DNA from: a bacterium
Lineage (GTDB): Bacteria > UBA10199 > 2-02-FULL-44-16 > JAAZCA01
Direction: 5' to 3'
Assembly: GCA_041648665.1 (NCBI GenBank)
Contig: JBAZOP010000005.1
Coordinates: forward strand, 1-62,765
DNA: 62,765 bases
Both the position numbers and the translations under genes were made by a program. Below, piece by piece: positions 17,535-26,637 of the stretch. The notes below the pieces were generated by a model. That model did no database searches. It saw nothing but the letters and a program-made list of their open reading frames with translations, and had not been told where the DNA came from. The stretch's first letter is position 1; each line of letters starts with the position of its first letter.

Positions 17535-19427
17535 ATGGCGAATGAACCGAAGAAGCTCAGGAGTGCCGCAGAACTCGACGCCTGGCGTGAGGGCATCCTC
17601 GCCAGCCGCAAAGGCTGCAGCGCCCAGATCGTCGTCGCAGGCGGTTCGTGCGGCGAGGCGCGCGGGAGTCACAAGGTGCGCGACGCGGTCGCCGAGGCGA
17701 TCAAGGCGGGGAAGCTCTCCGACCGGATAGGGATACGCTACACCGGCTGCCACGGATTTTGCCAGCGCGAGCCGATCGTCATCGTGATGCCCCACGGCTT
17801 CTGGTACCAGCGGGTCGCGCAGGAGGACGCCGGCGATATCGTCGCGTCGGCGCTTTCGGGGAAACCCGTCGAGAGGCTGCTCGCGACGGACGAGTCAGGG
17901 AAGATCTGCCTCAGGGAGGAGGAGATTCCCTTCTACCGCTCCCAGAACAAGCTGCTGCTCGGAACGAACCGATTGCTGGACCCGACCTCGATCGAGGACT
18001 ATATCGCGGTCGGCGGGTACGCGGCCGTCGTCAAGGCGTTCGGGATGAAGCCCGAGGCGATAATCGACGAGGTGAAGAGGTCGGGGCTGCGCGGGCGCGG
18101 CGGCGGCGGATTCCCCACAGGCAAAAAGTGGGAGATCTGCGCTGGCTATGAGAGTGACACGAGGTACGTGGTGTGCAACGCCGACGAGGGCGATCCGGGC
18201 GCGTACATGGATCGCTCGATCCTTGAAGGCAATCCCTTCGCGGTGATCGAGGGCATGATCATCGGCGCCAGGGCGATCGGCGCGTCACACGGCTACGTCT
18301 ACGTGCGCAACGAGTATCCGCTTGCGGTCAAGAACCTGGGCGCCGCGATCGAGAAGGCCAGGGAGGTCGGTCTGCTCGGTGAGAACATCATGGGCAGCGG
18401 GTTTTCCTTCGACGTCACGATCACCCGCGGCGGCGGTGCGTTCGTTTGCGGCGAGGAGACAGGTCTCATCAGCTCGATCATGGGCTTCACCGGCGAGCCG
18501 AGGCCCAAACCGCCGTATCCGGCGCAGCGCGGGCTCTGGGACAAGCCGACCGTCATCAACAACGTGGAGACCTGGGCCAACGTGCCTATGATCCTGGCGA
18601 AGGGCGAGAAGTGGTTCGCCGGCATGGGGACCGCGAACAGCAAGGGCACGAAGGTCTTCTCGCTCGTGGGCAAGATCAACAACACCGGTCTTGTGGAAGT
18701 GCCGATGGGCATCACGCTGCGCAAGATCGTCTACGACATCGGCGGCGGGATTCCCGGCGGCCGGAAATTCAAGGCGGTGCAGACCGGCGGCCCGTCGGGC
18801 GGCTGCCTCCCGGAATCCATGCTCGACTCTCCGGTTGATTTCGACGAGCTCAAGAAGGCCGGCTCCATGATGGGCTCCGGCGGCATGATCGTGATGGACG
18901 ACCGCACCTGCATGGTCGACGTGGCCCGCTACTTCATGAAGTTCTTAAGCGAGGAGTCCTGCGGCAAGTGCGTGCCCTGCCGCGAGGGCGTGCCGCGAAT
19001 GAGGGCGATCCTCGAAGACATATGCGACGGCAAGGGGAGCGAGGATAAGATCGCGCTGCTTCAGGAATTGGCCGAGACCGTCCGCGACGCGTCCCTCTGC
19101 GCGCTCGGCGGCACGGCTCCCAACCCGGTGCTCTCCACGCTCAAACACTTCCGCGACGAGTACGACGCGCACATACGCGACAAGCGATGCCCTGCCGGCG
19201 TGTGCAAGGCGCTGATCAAATACTTCATAATCGAGGACAACTGCGCAGGGTGCAAGGCGTGCGCAAGGGTCTGTCCGACCGGCGCCGCCGTGGCGACCGG
19301 AAGGCCTGCCACGATCAAGGGCAAGAAGAACGACAAGCTCAAGGCCCACGAGATCGTCCAGGAGAAGTGCATAAAGTGCGGCGCCTGCATCGAGGCCTGC
19401 AAGTTCGACGCAGTGAGAGTCGAATAG
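17535..19427 (+). CDS. nuoF: NuoF/HndC-like NADH-binding flavoprotein with extra iron-sulfur domains
   Basis: This 630-residue protein is the long form of NuoF found in bifurcating hydrogenases and related transhydrogenases (HydB/HndC type). In order: a thioredoxin-like N-terminal domain with cysteines (GGSCGEARGS, YTGCHGFCQ), the FMN/NADH core (GRGGGGFPTGKKW, CNADEGDPGAYMDRSI), the SLBB-type domain, the [4Fe-4S] site ESCGKCVPCREG, and a C-terminal 2x[4Fe-4S] ferredoxin domain (CAGCKACARVCPTGA, CIKCGACIEACKFDA). It would exchange electrons between NAD(H) and ferredoxin made by the preceding oxidoreductase. No [FeFe]-hydrogenase catalytic subunit is encoded nearby. Confidence 0.94.
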   Translation: MANEPKKLRSAAELDAWREGILASRKGCSAQIVVAGGSCGEARGSHKVRDAVAEAIKAGKLSDRIGIRYTGCHGFCQREPIVIVMPHGFWYQRVAQEDAGDIVASALSGKPVERLLATDESGKICLREEEIPFYRSQNKLLLGTNRLLDPTSIEDYIAVGGYAAVVKAFGMKPEAIIDEVKRSGLRGRGGGGFPTGKKWEICAGYESDTRYVVCNADEGDPGAYMDRSILEGNPFAVIEGMIIGARAIGASHGYVYVRNEYPLAVKNLGAAIEKAREVGLLGENIMGSGFSFDVTITRGGGAFVCGEETGLISSIMGFTGEPRPKPPYPAQRGLWDKPTVINNVETWANVPMILAKGEKWFAGMGTANSKGTKVFSLVGKINNTGLVEVPMGITLRKIVYDIGGGIPGGRKFKAVQTGGPSGGCLPESMLDSPVDFDELKKAGSMMGSGGMIVMDDRTCMVDVARYFMKFLSEESCGKCVPCREGVPRMRAILEDICDGKGSEDKIALLQELAETVRDASLCALGGTAPNPVLSTLKHFRDEYDAHIRDKRCPAGVCKALIKYFIIEDNCAGCKACARVCPTGAAVATGRPATIKGKKNDKLKAHEIVQEKCIKCGACIEACKFDAVRVE

Positions 19428-19437
19428 GGAGCGGGAT

Positions 19438-20157
19438 ATGCCAGAGGTAAAGATCACCGTAGATGGAAAACAGCTGAAGGTCACGACCGGGGAGACGCTG
19501 CTGCCCGCGCTCCTCGCCGCTGGCTTCGACATCCCCCACATGTGCTACAACGACGAGATAAAGCCGTTCGGCGCGTGCAGGCTCTGCCTGGTAGAGGTCG
19601 AGGCGAACGGCCGTCGCAGCGTCGTCTCGTCGTGCTCGTATCCAGTGAGCGAGGGGATGGCGGTATTCACCGATACCGAGCGCATCAAAAAACATCGCAG
19701 GATGGTGGCGGAGCTCCTGCTCGCGAGGTGCCCCGACGTAAAGGAGATCCGGCAGTTGGCGGCCGACCTGGGCGTGGCGGGGGATTCGCGTTTTGCGAAG
19801 AGGGACAAGGGCTGCATACTCTGCGGGCTCTGCACCAGGGCGTGCGAGCAGGTGGTCGGGGTGTCGGCGATCTCGTTCGTCGGCCGCGGTCCGGACAAGG
19901 AAGTCGGCACGCCGTTTCTGGACAAGAGCGAGGCCTGCATAGGCTGCGGATCCTGCTACTACGTCTGCCCCGTGAACTACGTGGAAATGGAGGACGAGGA
20001 GGACGTGCGCCGCTTCCCGCAGTGGAAGGTCGAGTTCGAAAAGGTGTGGTGCGAGAGGCTGGGCCGCAAGGTCCCGAAGAAGACGCTGGATCACTTCAAG
20101 AAGATCGCGAAGATTCCGGATGGATGGTTCGAGGGTCAGTCAGCGGACAAGAAATAG
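19438..20157 (+). CDS. NuoG N-terminal/HoxU-like iron-sulfur subunit
   Basis: This 239-residue protein corresponds to the N-terminal iron-sulfur part of NuoG, HoxU, or the start of [FeFe]-hydrogenase HydA. It has a plant-type [2Fe-2S] domain (CYNDEIKPFGACRLCLVEV), the His/Cys [4Fe-4S] region (HRRMVAELLLARCPD) and two [4Fe-4S] motifs (CILCGLCTRACE, CIGCGSCYYVCP). The chain ends soon after, so the molybdopterin-like or H-cluster domain is missing. It is probably the wiring subunit of a NAD(H)-ferredoxin oxidoreductase. It ends 4 bp from the convergent mglA gene. Confidence 0.9.
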   Translation: MPEVKITVDGKQLKVTTGETLLPALLAAGFDIPHMCYNDEIKPFGACRLCLVEVEANGRRSVVSSCSYPVSEGMAVFTDTERIKKHRRMVAELLLARCPDVKEIRQLAADLGVAGDSRFAKRDKGCILCGLCTRACEQVVGVSAISFVGRGPDKEVGTPFLDKSEACIGCGSCYYVCPVNYVEMEDEEDVRRFPQWKVEFEKVWCERLGRKVPKKTLDHFKKIAKIPDGWFEGQSADKK

Positions 20158-20161
20158 TCTT

Positions 20162-20749
20162 TCAAAAATCTTTCTTCAGCTCCTTTAGCACCTGAAGGCT
20201 CGCCGACCTGAAGGCGTCGAATATCCCTTCTCCCTTTGTGGCCACGGTCTCGAATTCCTCTCTCTTCTCGGTGTTGAGGTAGCGCGACATCTCCTCCCGA
20301 GGCACTATGCCCTGCAGGTCGCGCTTGTTGTACGCGAACGTGAAAGGGACCGACTGCCAGTCCAGCCCTTCGCCGTGCAGGATCTCCTTCAGGCCCGTGA
20401 GGCTCTTTATATTCTCCTCCATCCTCGTCAGCTGCGAATCGGCCACGAAGACCACCCCGTCCACGCCCTTCGATATGAGCGCGCGGCTCTGCTTGTAGCC
20501 CACCTCGCCCGGGATGGTGTAGAGGTGGAGCTTGACGGTGTAGTCGCCGATCTTCCCCAGGTTCAGCGGCACGAAGTCGAAGTAGAGCGTATGGTCGTCG
20601 TCCTGCGCGAGGGAAATCATCTTGCCCTTCGAGCCCTTCTTCACGTCGCCGTAGATGCTCCTCAGCGTGGTGGATTTTCCGGCGAGCGCGGGCCCGTAGT
20701 AGACGATCTTGCAGTTTATCTCGTTGGTGTTCTGGTTGATGAAGGACAT
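20162..20749 (-). CDS. mglA: MglA-type small GTPase
   Basis: This 195-residue protein is an MglA-family Ras-like GTPase, the polarity and motility switch best known from Myxococcus. It starts at the ATG at 20749 with GGGGGAT upstream: MSFINQNTNEINCKIVYYGP. The P-loop is GPALAGKSTT, switch regions include LYTIPGEVGYKQSR, and the base-specificity motif is AYNKRDL. The usual partner and GTPase-activating protein MglB is not in this window. It is the last gene of the dapA-dapB-folK-tal-mglA series, 17 bp after the transaldolase gene. Confidence 0.9.
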   Translation of the reverse strand: MSFINQNTNEINCKIVYYGPALAGKSTTLRSIYGDVKKGSKGKMISLAQDDDHTLYFDFVPLNLGKIGDYTVKLHLYTIPGEVGYKQSRALISKGVDGVVFVADSQLTRMEENIKSLTGLKEILHGEGLDWQSVPFTFAYNKRDLQGIVPREEMSRYLNTEKREEFETVATKGEGIFDAFRSASLQVLKELKKDF

Positions 20750-20766
20750 GTTGATCCCCCGTTGTT

Positions 20767-21414
20767 TTATTTCGGCACTTTCTTCCAGTCGTTGAGGAAG
20801 CGCTCGATGCCGATGTCGGTCAGCGGGTGCTTCATTAGCTGCTTTATCACGTCGAACGGCACCGTGCATATGTCGGCGCCTATCTTCGCCGAGTCGAGCA
20901 CGTGTATCGGGTTCCTTATGCTGGCTACGATGATCTCGGTGGGATACTCGTAGTTGTCGTAGATGCGCACGATGTCGTCGATCAGCTCCATGCCGGGCTG
21001 GGTTATGTCATCCAGCCTGCCGACGAAGGGGCTGACGTACGAGGCCCCGGCCTTTGCGACGAGCAGCGCCTGGTTGGGCGAGAAGCAGAGGGTGGCGTTG
21101 GTCTTCACGCCCAGCTCGGACAGCGCACGTATCGCCTTGAGGCCCTCCACGGTCGTGGGGACCTTGCAGACCACGTTCTCGCCCAGGTCCGCCAGCTTCT
21201 TGCACTCCTCCACCATGCCGGCTGCGTCCATCGCGTTCGTCTCGAGGCTCACCGGCCTGTCCGTTATCTCCTTGAGTATCTCGTGGACCACGGTCTTGAA
21301 GTCGCGGCCGGTCTTTGCGACGAGCGTGGGGTTGGTGGTCACGCCGTCGAGCACTCCCATCGCGTTCGCTTCCCTGATCTCCTCTATCTTCGCGGTGTCG
21401 ATGAAAAGCTTCAT
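20767..21414 (-). CDS. tal: Transaldolase, short (TalC/fructose-6-phosphate aldolase-like) form
   Basis: This 215-residue protein is a short-form transaldolase of the pentose phosphate pathway. MKLFIDTAKIEEIREA and GVTTNPTLVAKTG open the barrel. The Schiff-base lysine is in VVCKVPTT, followed by ATLCFSPNQALLVAKAGASYVSPFVGRLDD, which is typical of TalC-like enzymes. It overlaps folK by 4 bp (ATGA), giving translational coupling. Whether it acts as transaldolase or fructose-6-phosphate aldolase cannot be told with certainty. Confidence 0.93.
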   Translation of the reverse strand: MKLFIDTAKIEEIREANAMGVLDGVTTNPTLVAKTGRDFKTVVHEILKEITDRPVSLETNAMDAAGMVEECKKLADLGENVVCKVPTTVEGLKAIRALSELGVKTNATLCFSPNQALLVAKAGASYVSPFVGRLDDITQPGMELIDDIVRIYDNYEYPTEIIVASIRNPIHVLDSAKIGADICTVPFDVIKQLMKHPLTDIGIERFLNDWKKVPK

Positions 21415-21911
21415 CTGTTCGCCTCCGTATCGGTTGACAACAACTCTCTCATCTCTGCGGCCGAAAGCCCTGAGCGAGGATCGACAGCATCAGGCGCTAT
21501 ATCACACAGGGGGACGAGCACAAACAATCTTTTGGCCAGCTCCGGGTGCGGCACCGAAAGCCCAGGCTCGTCGATGATCATGTCGCCGTATAAAAGGAGA
21601 TCCAGGTCGACTGTTCGGGGCTCGCCTTTTTGCCTCTCCATGGGGCGCCCGAGCCGGGACTCCACCTCCAGGAGCCTCGATAGGAGCTCCGCCGGGGGGA
21701 GCGGCGTCTCGATCCGCGCGACCCCGTTGACGTAGTCGGGTTGAGGGAGGGTCCATCCCGCCGTGGGCAGGGCCTTTGTCTCGTACCAGTCGGAGAGATC
21801 GGAGACCTTGATGTCGCGATAGTGCGCTAGGAGATCGATCGCCGCCGTGCAGTTCTTTTGCCTGTCGCCGAGGTTTGAGCCGATTCCGATGTAGGCGGTG
21901 CGCGTCGTCAT
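21411..21911 (-). CDS. folK: 2-amino-4-hydroxy-6-hydroxymethyldihydropteridine pyrophosphokinase
   Basis: This 166-residue protein is HPPK, which pyrophosphorylates hydroxymethyldihydropterin in folate synthesis. The family marks are AYIGIGSNLGDRQ, the YETKAL and DYVNGVARIET region, and the signature GEPRTVDLDLLLYGD followed by VPHPELAKRLFVLVPL. It overlaps both the dapB stop and the transaldolase start by 4 bp (ATGA), so the operon is tightly coupled. The other folate genes are not in the window. Confidence 0.94.
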   Translation of the reverse strand: MTTRTAYIGIGSNLGDRQKNCTAAIDLLAHYRDIKVSDLSDWYETKALPTAGWTLPQPDYVNGVARIETPLPPAELLSRLLEVESRLGRPMERQKGEPRTVDLDLLLYGDMIIDEPGLSVPHPELAKRLFVLVPLCDIAPDAVDPRSGLSAAEMRELLSTDTEANR

Positions 21912-22585
21912 TTGAAACCCAGCACGTCGGCCATGTCATATAGGCCGGCCGGTTTGCCCACGGCCCAGCGCGTCGCGGCGACGGCGCCTCGAGCGAATAT
22001 GCCGCGGTTCGATGCGCGGTGCACAATCGAGAGCTCTTCGCCTTCGGCGGAGAAGCGGATCTCGTGGTCGCCGACCACCTCGCCTTGCCTGATCGACTGC
22101 ACGTCGATCGCCTCGCCGCCCCTCTTCTCCCTCGCTATCTCCGCCATCCTCTTCGCGGTGCCGCTGGGGCGGTCGAGCTTGTGCTCGTGGTGGGTCTCCT
22201 CGATGCCTACCGCATAATCGGGGCCGAGGGCGCTCGCTGCGGTGGCGATCAGCCGGAACATCACGTTCACGCCTATGCTCATGTTTGGCGCATAGACAAC
22301 CGGCACCTTTTTTGCCGCGGTTCGGAGTGCATCCATCTCCGCATCGGAGAGGCCGGTGGTGCCGATGACGATCGGCCTGCCGGCATCGGCCGCGATCGCG
22401 GCGTGTTGCGCCGAAGCTTCAGCCGTGCTGAAGTCCACGATCACGTCGCAGCCGCCGGCTGCTTTTTCCAGCGAATCGCCGGCGTCGATCTCGGCGGTGA
22501 GCGCGAGGTCCTTTGCCGACCGCACGAGTTCAGAGACCTTTCGGCCCATGCGTCCCTTCGCGCCTGCGACGACAACCCTGATCAT
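21908..22585 (-). CDS. dapB: 4-hydroxy-tetrahydrodipicolinate reductase
   Basis: This 225-residue protein is DapB of the lysine/diaminopimelate pathway, a NAD(P)H-dependent reductase. The nucleotide-binding start is VVVAGAKGRMGRKV, VIGTTGLSDAEMDAL follows, and the catalytic signature is EETHHEHKLDRPSGTA. The end ATRWAVGKPAGLYDMADVLGF is typical. I start at the ATG at 22585, which overlaps the dapA stop by 4 bp; longer in-frame extensions are dapA shadows. The length is at the short end of the family. Confidence 0.96.
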   Translation of the reverse strand: MIRVVVAGAKGRMGRKVSELVRSAKDLALTAEIDAGDSLEKAAGGCDVIVDFSTAEASAQHAAIAADAGRPIVIGTTGLSDAEMDALRTAAKKVPVVYAPNMSIGVNVMFRLIATAASALGPDYAVGIEETHHEHKLDRPSGTAKRMAEIAREKRGGEAIDVQSIRQGEVVGDHEIRFSAEGEELSIVHRASNRGIFARGAVAATRWAVGKPAGLYDMADVLGFK

Positions 22586-23457
22586 TCGATGACTCCGTAT
22601 TTTCTGAGCACGTCCCTGAGCTCCGTCCTGTGCTCTTCGCCCATCGGGGTGAGCGGCAGCCTGAATTCCTCGCGGCATCGGCCCATCATCGCCAGCGCGG
22701 TCTTGGCGGGTATCGGGTTCGTCTCGATGAACATCGCTTCGTTGAGCGCCTGGAGTTCCCGCTGTTTGCCCTTCGCCTCGTCGACCCTGCCCGCCTCGAA
22801 CGAATCCCACACCGCCGCGATCTGCTTCGGCGCTACGTTGGAGGCGACCGAGATGGCGCCGGCGCCGCCGGCCTTGTAGATCTCGAAGTTCTGCGCGTCT
22901 TCGCCCGACAGGAGCGCGAATTCCTTAGGCGTGCTGCGGAGGATCTCCCTCACCTGATCCATGTTACCGCATGCCTCCTTGATGCCGACGATCGAGTCGA
23001 TCTTCGCGAGTCTGGCCACGGTCTCGGGAAGCATGTTGACCGACGTCCTTCCCGGCACATTGTAGAGCAGCATCGGCAGCTCCACCATCTCGGCGATCGC
23101 CTTGAAGTGCTGGTAGAGCCCCTCCTGAGTGGGCTTGTTGTAGTAGGGCGTGACCTGAAGCATGGCGTCGGCGCGGGCCTCCTTGGCCTGTTTAGCCAGA
23201 TTGATGGCGTTCGAGGTGGAATTGGAGCCCGCGCCCGCTATCACCGGCACGCGGCCTGCCGCTTGTTCCACGGCGATGCGAACAACGCGGTCGTACTCTT
23301 CGTATTGGAGTGTCACGGATTCGCCGGTGGTGCCGCATGGCACGATCGCATCCACGCCCTCTGCTATCTGCCAGTCGATCAGTTTGCGCAGCGCATCCTC
23401 GTCCACCCTGCCGTCGGAAAAGGGTGTTATTATCGCCGTCATCACGCCTTTGAACAT
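22582..23457 (-). CDS. dapA: 4-hydroxy-tetrahydrodipicolinate synthase
   Basis: This 291-residue protein is DapA, which condenses pyruvate with aspartate semialdehyde at the start of the lysine branch. The motifs are CGTTGESVTL, the tyrosine in QVTPYYNKPTQEG, YNVPGRTSVNM and the Schiff-base lysine in IVGIKEACGN. It heads the five-gene minus-strand operon, with a strong ribosome-binding site (AAGGAGG) before the ATG. The 257 bp upstream, shared with the FG-GAP gene, hold no other gene; I see no convincing promoter boxes there. Confidence 0.97.
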   Translation of the reverse strand: MFKGVMTAIITPFSDGRVDEDALRKLIDWQIAEGVDAIVPCGTTGESVTLQYEEYDRVVRIAVEQAAGRVPVIAGAGSNSTSNAINLAKQAKEARADAMLQVTPYYNKPTQEGLYQHFKAIAEMVELPMLLYNVPGRTSVNMLPETVARLAKIDSIVGIKEACGNMDQVREILRSTPKEFALLSGEDAQNFEIYKAGGAGAISVASNVAPKQIAAVWDSFEAGRVDEAKGKQRELQALNEAMFIETNPIPAKTALAMMGRCREEFRLPLTPMGEEHRTELRDVLRKYGVIE

Positions 23458-23714
23458 GGGAGTAGCCTCCTTCAGACCCGTCTCTCTAACAGACTGAATT
23501 CAATCATTAAACAAAAAACCGCCACTCTTTTGACACTTTTATTGTTTGGAAGGTTTTTTTTGACCCTCCATTTCAGAGGCGCGGTCTAAATAAGCTTATT
23601 TATCAGCGTATTAACTGCTTAAAGGGGAGGGCGATCTTGGCATCCAATGTGCATATTAATGAGCGTGCCTTTGAGAAGGCATTTGAACCCATTATTTTGG
23701 GAAGGAGCGGGGCT

Positions 23715-25694
23715 ATGACTACATATAAATCTCTTGGGTATATGAAGGCCGCCTGTGTGGCTGCGATGTTGTGTCTTGTCTTCGCAGCCCTGTCGGGCTG
23801 CAAAGGCGCCATAATCTTCGGTGAAGATGAAAATGGGGATGGGAGCGTGAATCAGGTTGCCGTCACCATGACAGTGGAGAAGGACGCTGAGCGCAAATGC
23901 TGGGTGGCCACCTTTGCAGCGGGCGATCCGTCGGCGACGCTCCCTGGGATCGACCAGGCTTCGCTGGCAACGGCGATTACGGTCGTGAACGAATCCGGGG
24001 TCGAGGTAGCCTCCAACGTCCTCGCAAGCAATGTCGGGAGCCGGTGGTTCATATGCAGCCCCATGCAGTGCGGCTTTGCATACGATATCGCGGTGGCGGA
24101 GGGAGTGATAGCGGATGCGGAGGGCGCTGTCTTCGAGAACCTCACGCTGCAGGTGGTGGACAGCTCCATATCGGTGACGACCAAGGCGGGCAGCGTGGAT
24201 GGCGACTGCTTCGCGGACTTCCTCGTCGGCGATTACACGGCGAACGGCAACGACGGCCTGGCCAGGCTCTATTACGGCAATACTACGCCTTCGGAGGGGA
24301 TGGACTATGCTGAAAACGTTCCGCCTGAGGCCGACAACAGGTTAGGCGCCGAGCTTACGATGACGGACAGCATGGGCGTCACGACGGGCGGGGGCCCCAA
24401 TCTCCTTATCGGCGCGCGCACTGCCACGAGCGACGGCGGTCTGGGAAGCGCCGGCAAGATATACCTCGATATCGTGTCTCTCCTGGATGCGGCTATTCTT
24501 CAGGACCTTCTTTATGTCGAAGGCGAAGCTACGGATCAGAGGTTCGGCTTTCATGTGGCGTTTGTGGGCGATGTGAACAACGACGGATACGGCGATTTCG
24601 TTGGATGCGGCAGGGGCGGTGTTGCGGACCCGGATGAATCGAGGGAACCGCGTCTCTTCCTGGGGCCTTGGGGCAGCGACCTCGACAGCTCGGTCGCAAA
24701 CGCGGTGTTGAAGAATGAACATCCTGCCGCCAACTGGAACTTGGGATTCCATATAAAGGGCAACGCGGATTTCGACGGCGACGGGATCGACGATATATTC
24801 GTTTCCTCCGCTACGATAGACGCCGCGGAAATGGTCGGTTATTGGGTGCTCTATTTTTACAAGGGAGGTCAGTCCTTTGCAGGAGAGGTCCAGCCGACCA
24901 GCTATCTCTGGGGAGGAGGCGTTGATTATCAGGGATTCGGATACCTGTACGACCTTGCGGACGTCAACGGCGACGGCTATGCGGACCTGATCGTCTCTGC
25001 CATCCAAACAGACATGTCGGCCTATCCGCCGGATATCAGCATGGACTATGGCGCCGCCTTCATCTTCTTCGGGCCTAGGGCCATGGACACGCCCCTCTTG
25101 CCCGGCGATGCGGACGTGATGTTCGCTGCCGACGACGAGATCATGGGCTTCCAGGCGGCTAGCGCCGGAGACGTCAACGGCGACGGGATCGACGATGTCT
25201 TAGTCGTATCGCTGTTCGAACCGCTCGCCCCCGGTTATCCCAACGCAAGGGCGTATCTCTATCTTGGAAGGCAAAGCTGGGATCAGCTCCCGCTGACTTA
25301 CGCCAAATCGGATGCTGATCTGGTGATCAGCGGCGTAGTCGATCCTGCCACCGAGGACATGGATGAGGCGATCTACGCGAGCGCAGGCATAGGCGATCTG
25401 AACAACGACGGCTATGACGATTTTGCGATCGGCGCTTTCGACAAGACGAGCGGACAGTCCTCGATCTATGTATTCATGGGGTCCTCTTCTTACTCGGGGA
25501 GCACGGTATATCTGGGCGATGCTGCGCTGAAGATCGACAGCCCGGATGCGGCGTCTTCGACCGGCATGACGGCAGTGGGCAGCGTCTGGAGCGGGTTCTC
25601 CGATACTCAGTATCCGATCGAGGATTACAAGCCTGAGCCCGAGCAGCCCCCTGAGCCGGAACAGAGAGACGGGCAGGATCCCTTGCAGAATTAG
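23715..25694 (+). CDS. FG-GAP repeat (beta-propeller) lipoprotein
   Basis: This 659-residue protein starts at the ATG at 23715 behind GGGAAGGAG; an upstream in-frame TTG gives a poorer start. The signal peptide ends in a lipobox (ALSGC). After about 150 residues come repeated FG-GAP/calcium-binding units: DVNNDGYGDF, DFDGDGIDDI, DVNGDGYADL, DVNGDGIDDV and DLNNDGYDDF. Together they suggest an integrin-alpha-like seven-bladed propeller on the cell surface. The C-terminus is Pro/Glu-rich. It lies convergent with dapF, stop to stop without a gap. The ligand is unknown. Confidence 0.88.
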   Translation: MTTYKSLGYMKAACVAAMLCLVFAALSGCKGAIIFGEDENGDGSVNQVAVTMTVEKDAERKCWVATFAAGDPSATLPGIDQASLATAITVVNESGVEVASNVLASNVGSRWFICSPMQCGFAYDIAVAEGVIADAEGAVFENLTLQVVDSSISVTTKAGSVDGDCFADFLVGDYTANGNDGLARLYYGNTTPSEGMDYAENVPPEADNRLGAELTMTDSMGVTTGGGPNLLIGARTATSDGGLGSAGKIYLDIVSLLDAAILQDLLYVEGEATDQRFGFHVAFVGDVNNDGYGDFVGCGRGGVADPDESREPRLFLGPWGSDLDSSVANAVLKNEHPAANWNLGFHIKGNADFDGDGIDDIFVSSATIDAAEMVGYWVLYFYKGGQSFAGEVQPTSYLWGGGVDYQGFGYLYDLADVNGDGYADLIVSAIQTDMSAYPPDISMDYGAAFIFFGPRAMDTPLLPGDADVMFAADDEIMGFQAASAGDVNGDGIDDVLVVSLFEPLAPGYPNARAYLYLGRQSWDQLPLTYAKSDADLVISGVVDPATEDMDEAIYASAGIGDLNNDGYDDFAIGAFDKTSGQSSIYVFMGSSSYSGSTVYLGDAALKIDSPDAASSTGMTAVGSVWSGFSDTQYPIEDYKPEPEQPPEPEQRDGQDPLQN

Positions 25695-26537
25695 CTATAT
25701 CATTATCTGTCCGGTGAACACCGTTTCGGCAGGTCCTGTCATGTAGACGTGGTTGTCGCTAGTGCTCCATTCGATATCGAGTTTCCCCCCCTGCTGCACG
25801 ACCGTGACCTTGCGGTCTGTGAATCCGTTGAGCACCGACGCCACTGCGGAGGCGCACGCCGCTGTGCCGCACGCGAGCGTGGCGCCCGTGCCGCGCTCCC
25901 AGACCCGGAGCTGCAGCTCCTGTTTGCTGACCACGTTCACGAAGCTCACGTTCACGCGCTTGGGGAATATGCTGTAGTTTTCGAGCAGCGGTCCGTACTT
26001 TTCGACGGGCACGTTGTCCAGGTTGTCGTGGAATGTGACGCAGTGCGGGTTGCCCATGGAGAGACAGGTGATGCGGAACTCCTTTGTCTCGGTCTTGAGC
26101 GGCCTGTTGATTATCCTGCCCGAGAGGTTGACCGGGATGTCCTTGCCCTTCATGATCGGCTCGCCCATGTCCGTGCGGAAGGTCTTGCCGGTGCCCTTGA
26201 CCATGCGGGGGCCGGCGAGTGTCTCGATGCAGAGCTCCTTTTTCACCGACAGCTTGCTGTCCCGGATGTACTTGGCGAGGCATCGGATTCCATTGCCGCA
26301 CATGTCGGCCTCGCCGCCGTCCGCGTTGAAGACGCGCATGCCGAAGTCGCACTTGCGCGACTTCACGAGAAGGATCAGCTGGTCGGCGCCTATGCCGAAG
26401 TTGCGGTTGCAGAGTTTTCGCGCGGCATGGGCCGGGTTGCTCAGCGATGATTTGAGGCAATCGATCAAGATCACGTCGTTGCCTATGCCCTGCATCTTTA
26501 TAAAGGTGCGCATCTTAGCCTTTTTTTGGTCTGCCAT
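25695..26537 (-). CDS. dapF: Diaminopimelate epimerase
   Basis: This 280-residue protein is DapF, which turns LL- into meso-diaminopimelate for lysine and peptidoglycan. The two catalytic cysteines are in ADMCGNGIRC and ATLACGTAAC, and the FIKMQGIGNDVILID opening is typical. I start at the ATG at 26537, with GAGGAG seven bases upstream; another Met a few residues later would also be possible. It is separate from dapA-dapB but lies only 2.2 kb away. A sigma-70-type promoter lies upstream. Confidence 0.95.
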   Translation of the reverse strand: MADQKKAKMRTFIKMQGIGNDVILIDCLKSSLSNPAHAARKLCNRNFGIGADQLILLVKSRKCDFGMRVFNADGGEADMCGNGIRCLAKYIRDSKLSVKKELCIETLAGPRMVKGTGKTFRTDMGEPIMKGKDIPVNLSGRIINRPLKTETKEFRITCLSMGNPHCVTFHDNLDNVPVEKYGPLLENYSIFPKRVNVSFVNVVSKQELQLRVWERGTGATLACGTAACASAVASVLNGFTDRKVTVVQQGGKLDIEWSTSDNHVYMTGPAETVFTGQIMI

Positions 26538-26608
26538 GGTCTTTCTCCTCGTTTTTGGGAGTTGTGGCAAACACTGTAACCATTTGATTTATAAGAATAA
26601 TTTAGAAT

Positions 26609-26637
26609 AAGATAACAGCTGGCCATTCCTTTGTCAA
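26609..26637 (-). promoter_or_regulatory. Sigma-70-type promoter for dapF
   Basis: On the minus strand TTGACA (26637-26632) and TATCTT (26614-26609) are separated by exactly 17 bp. The start would lie about 65 bp before the dapF start codon. Confidence 0.65.
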
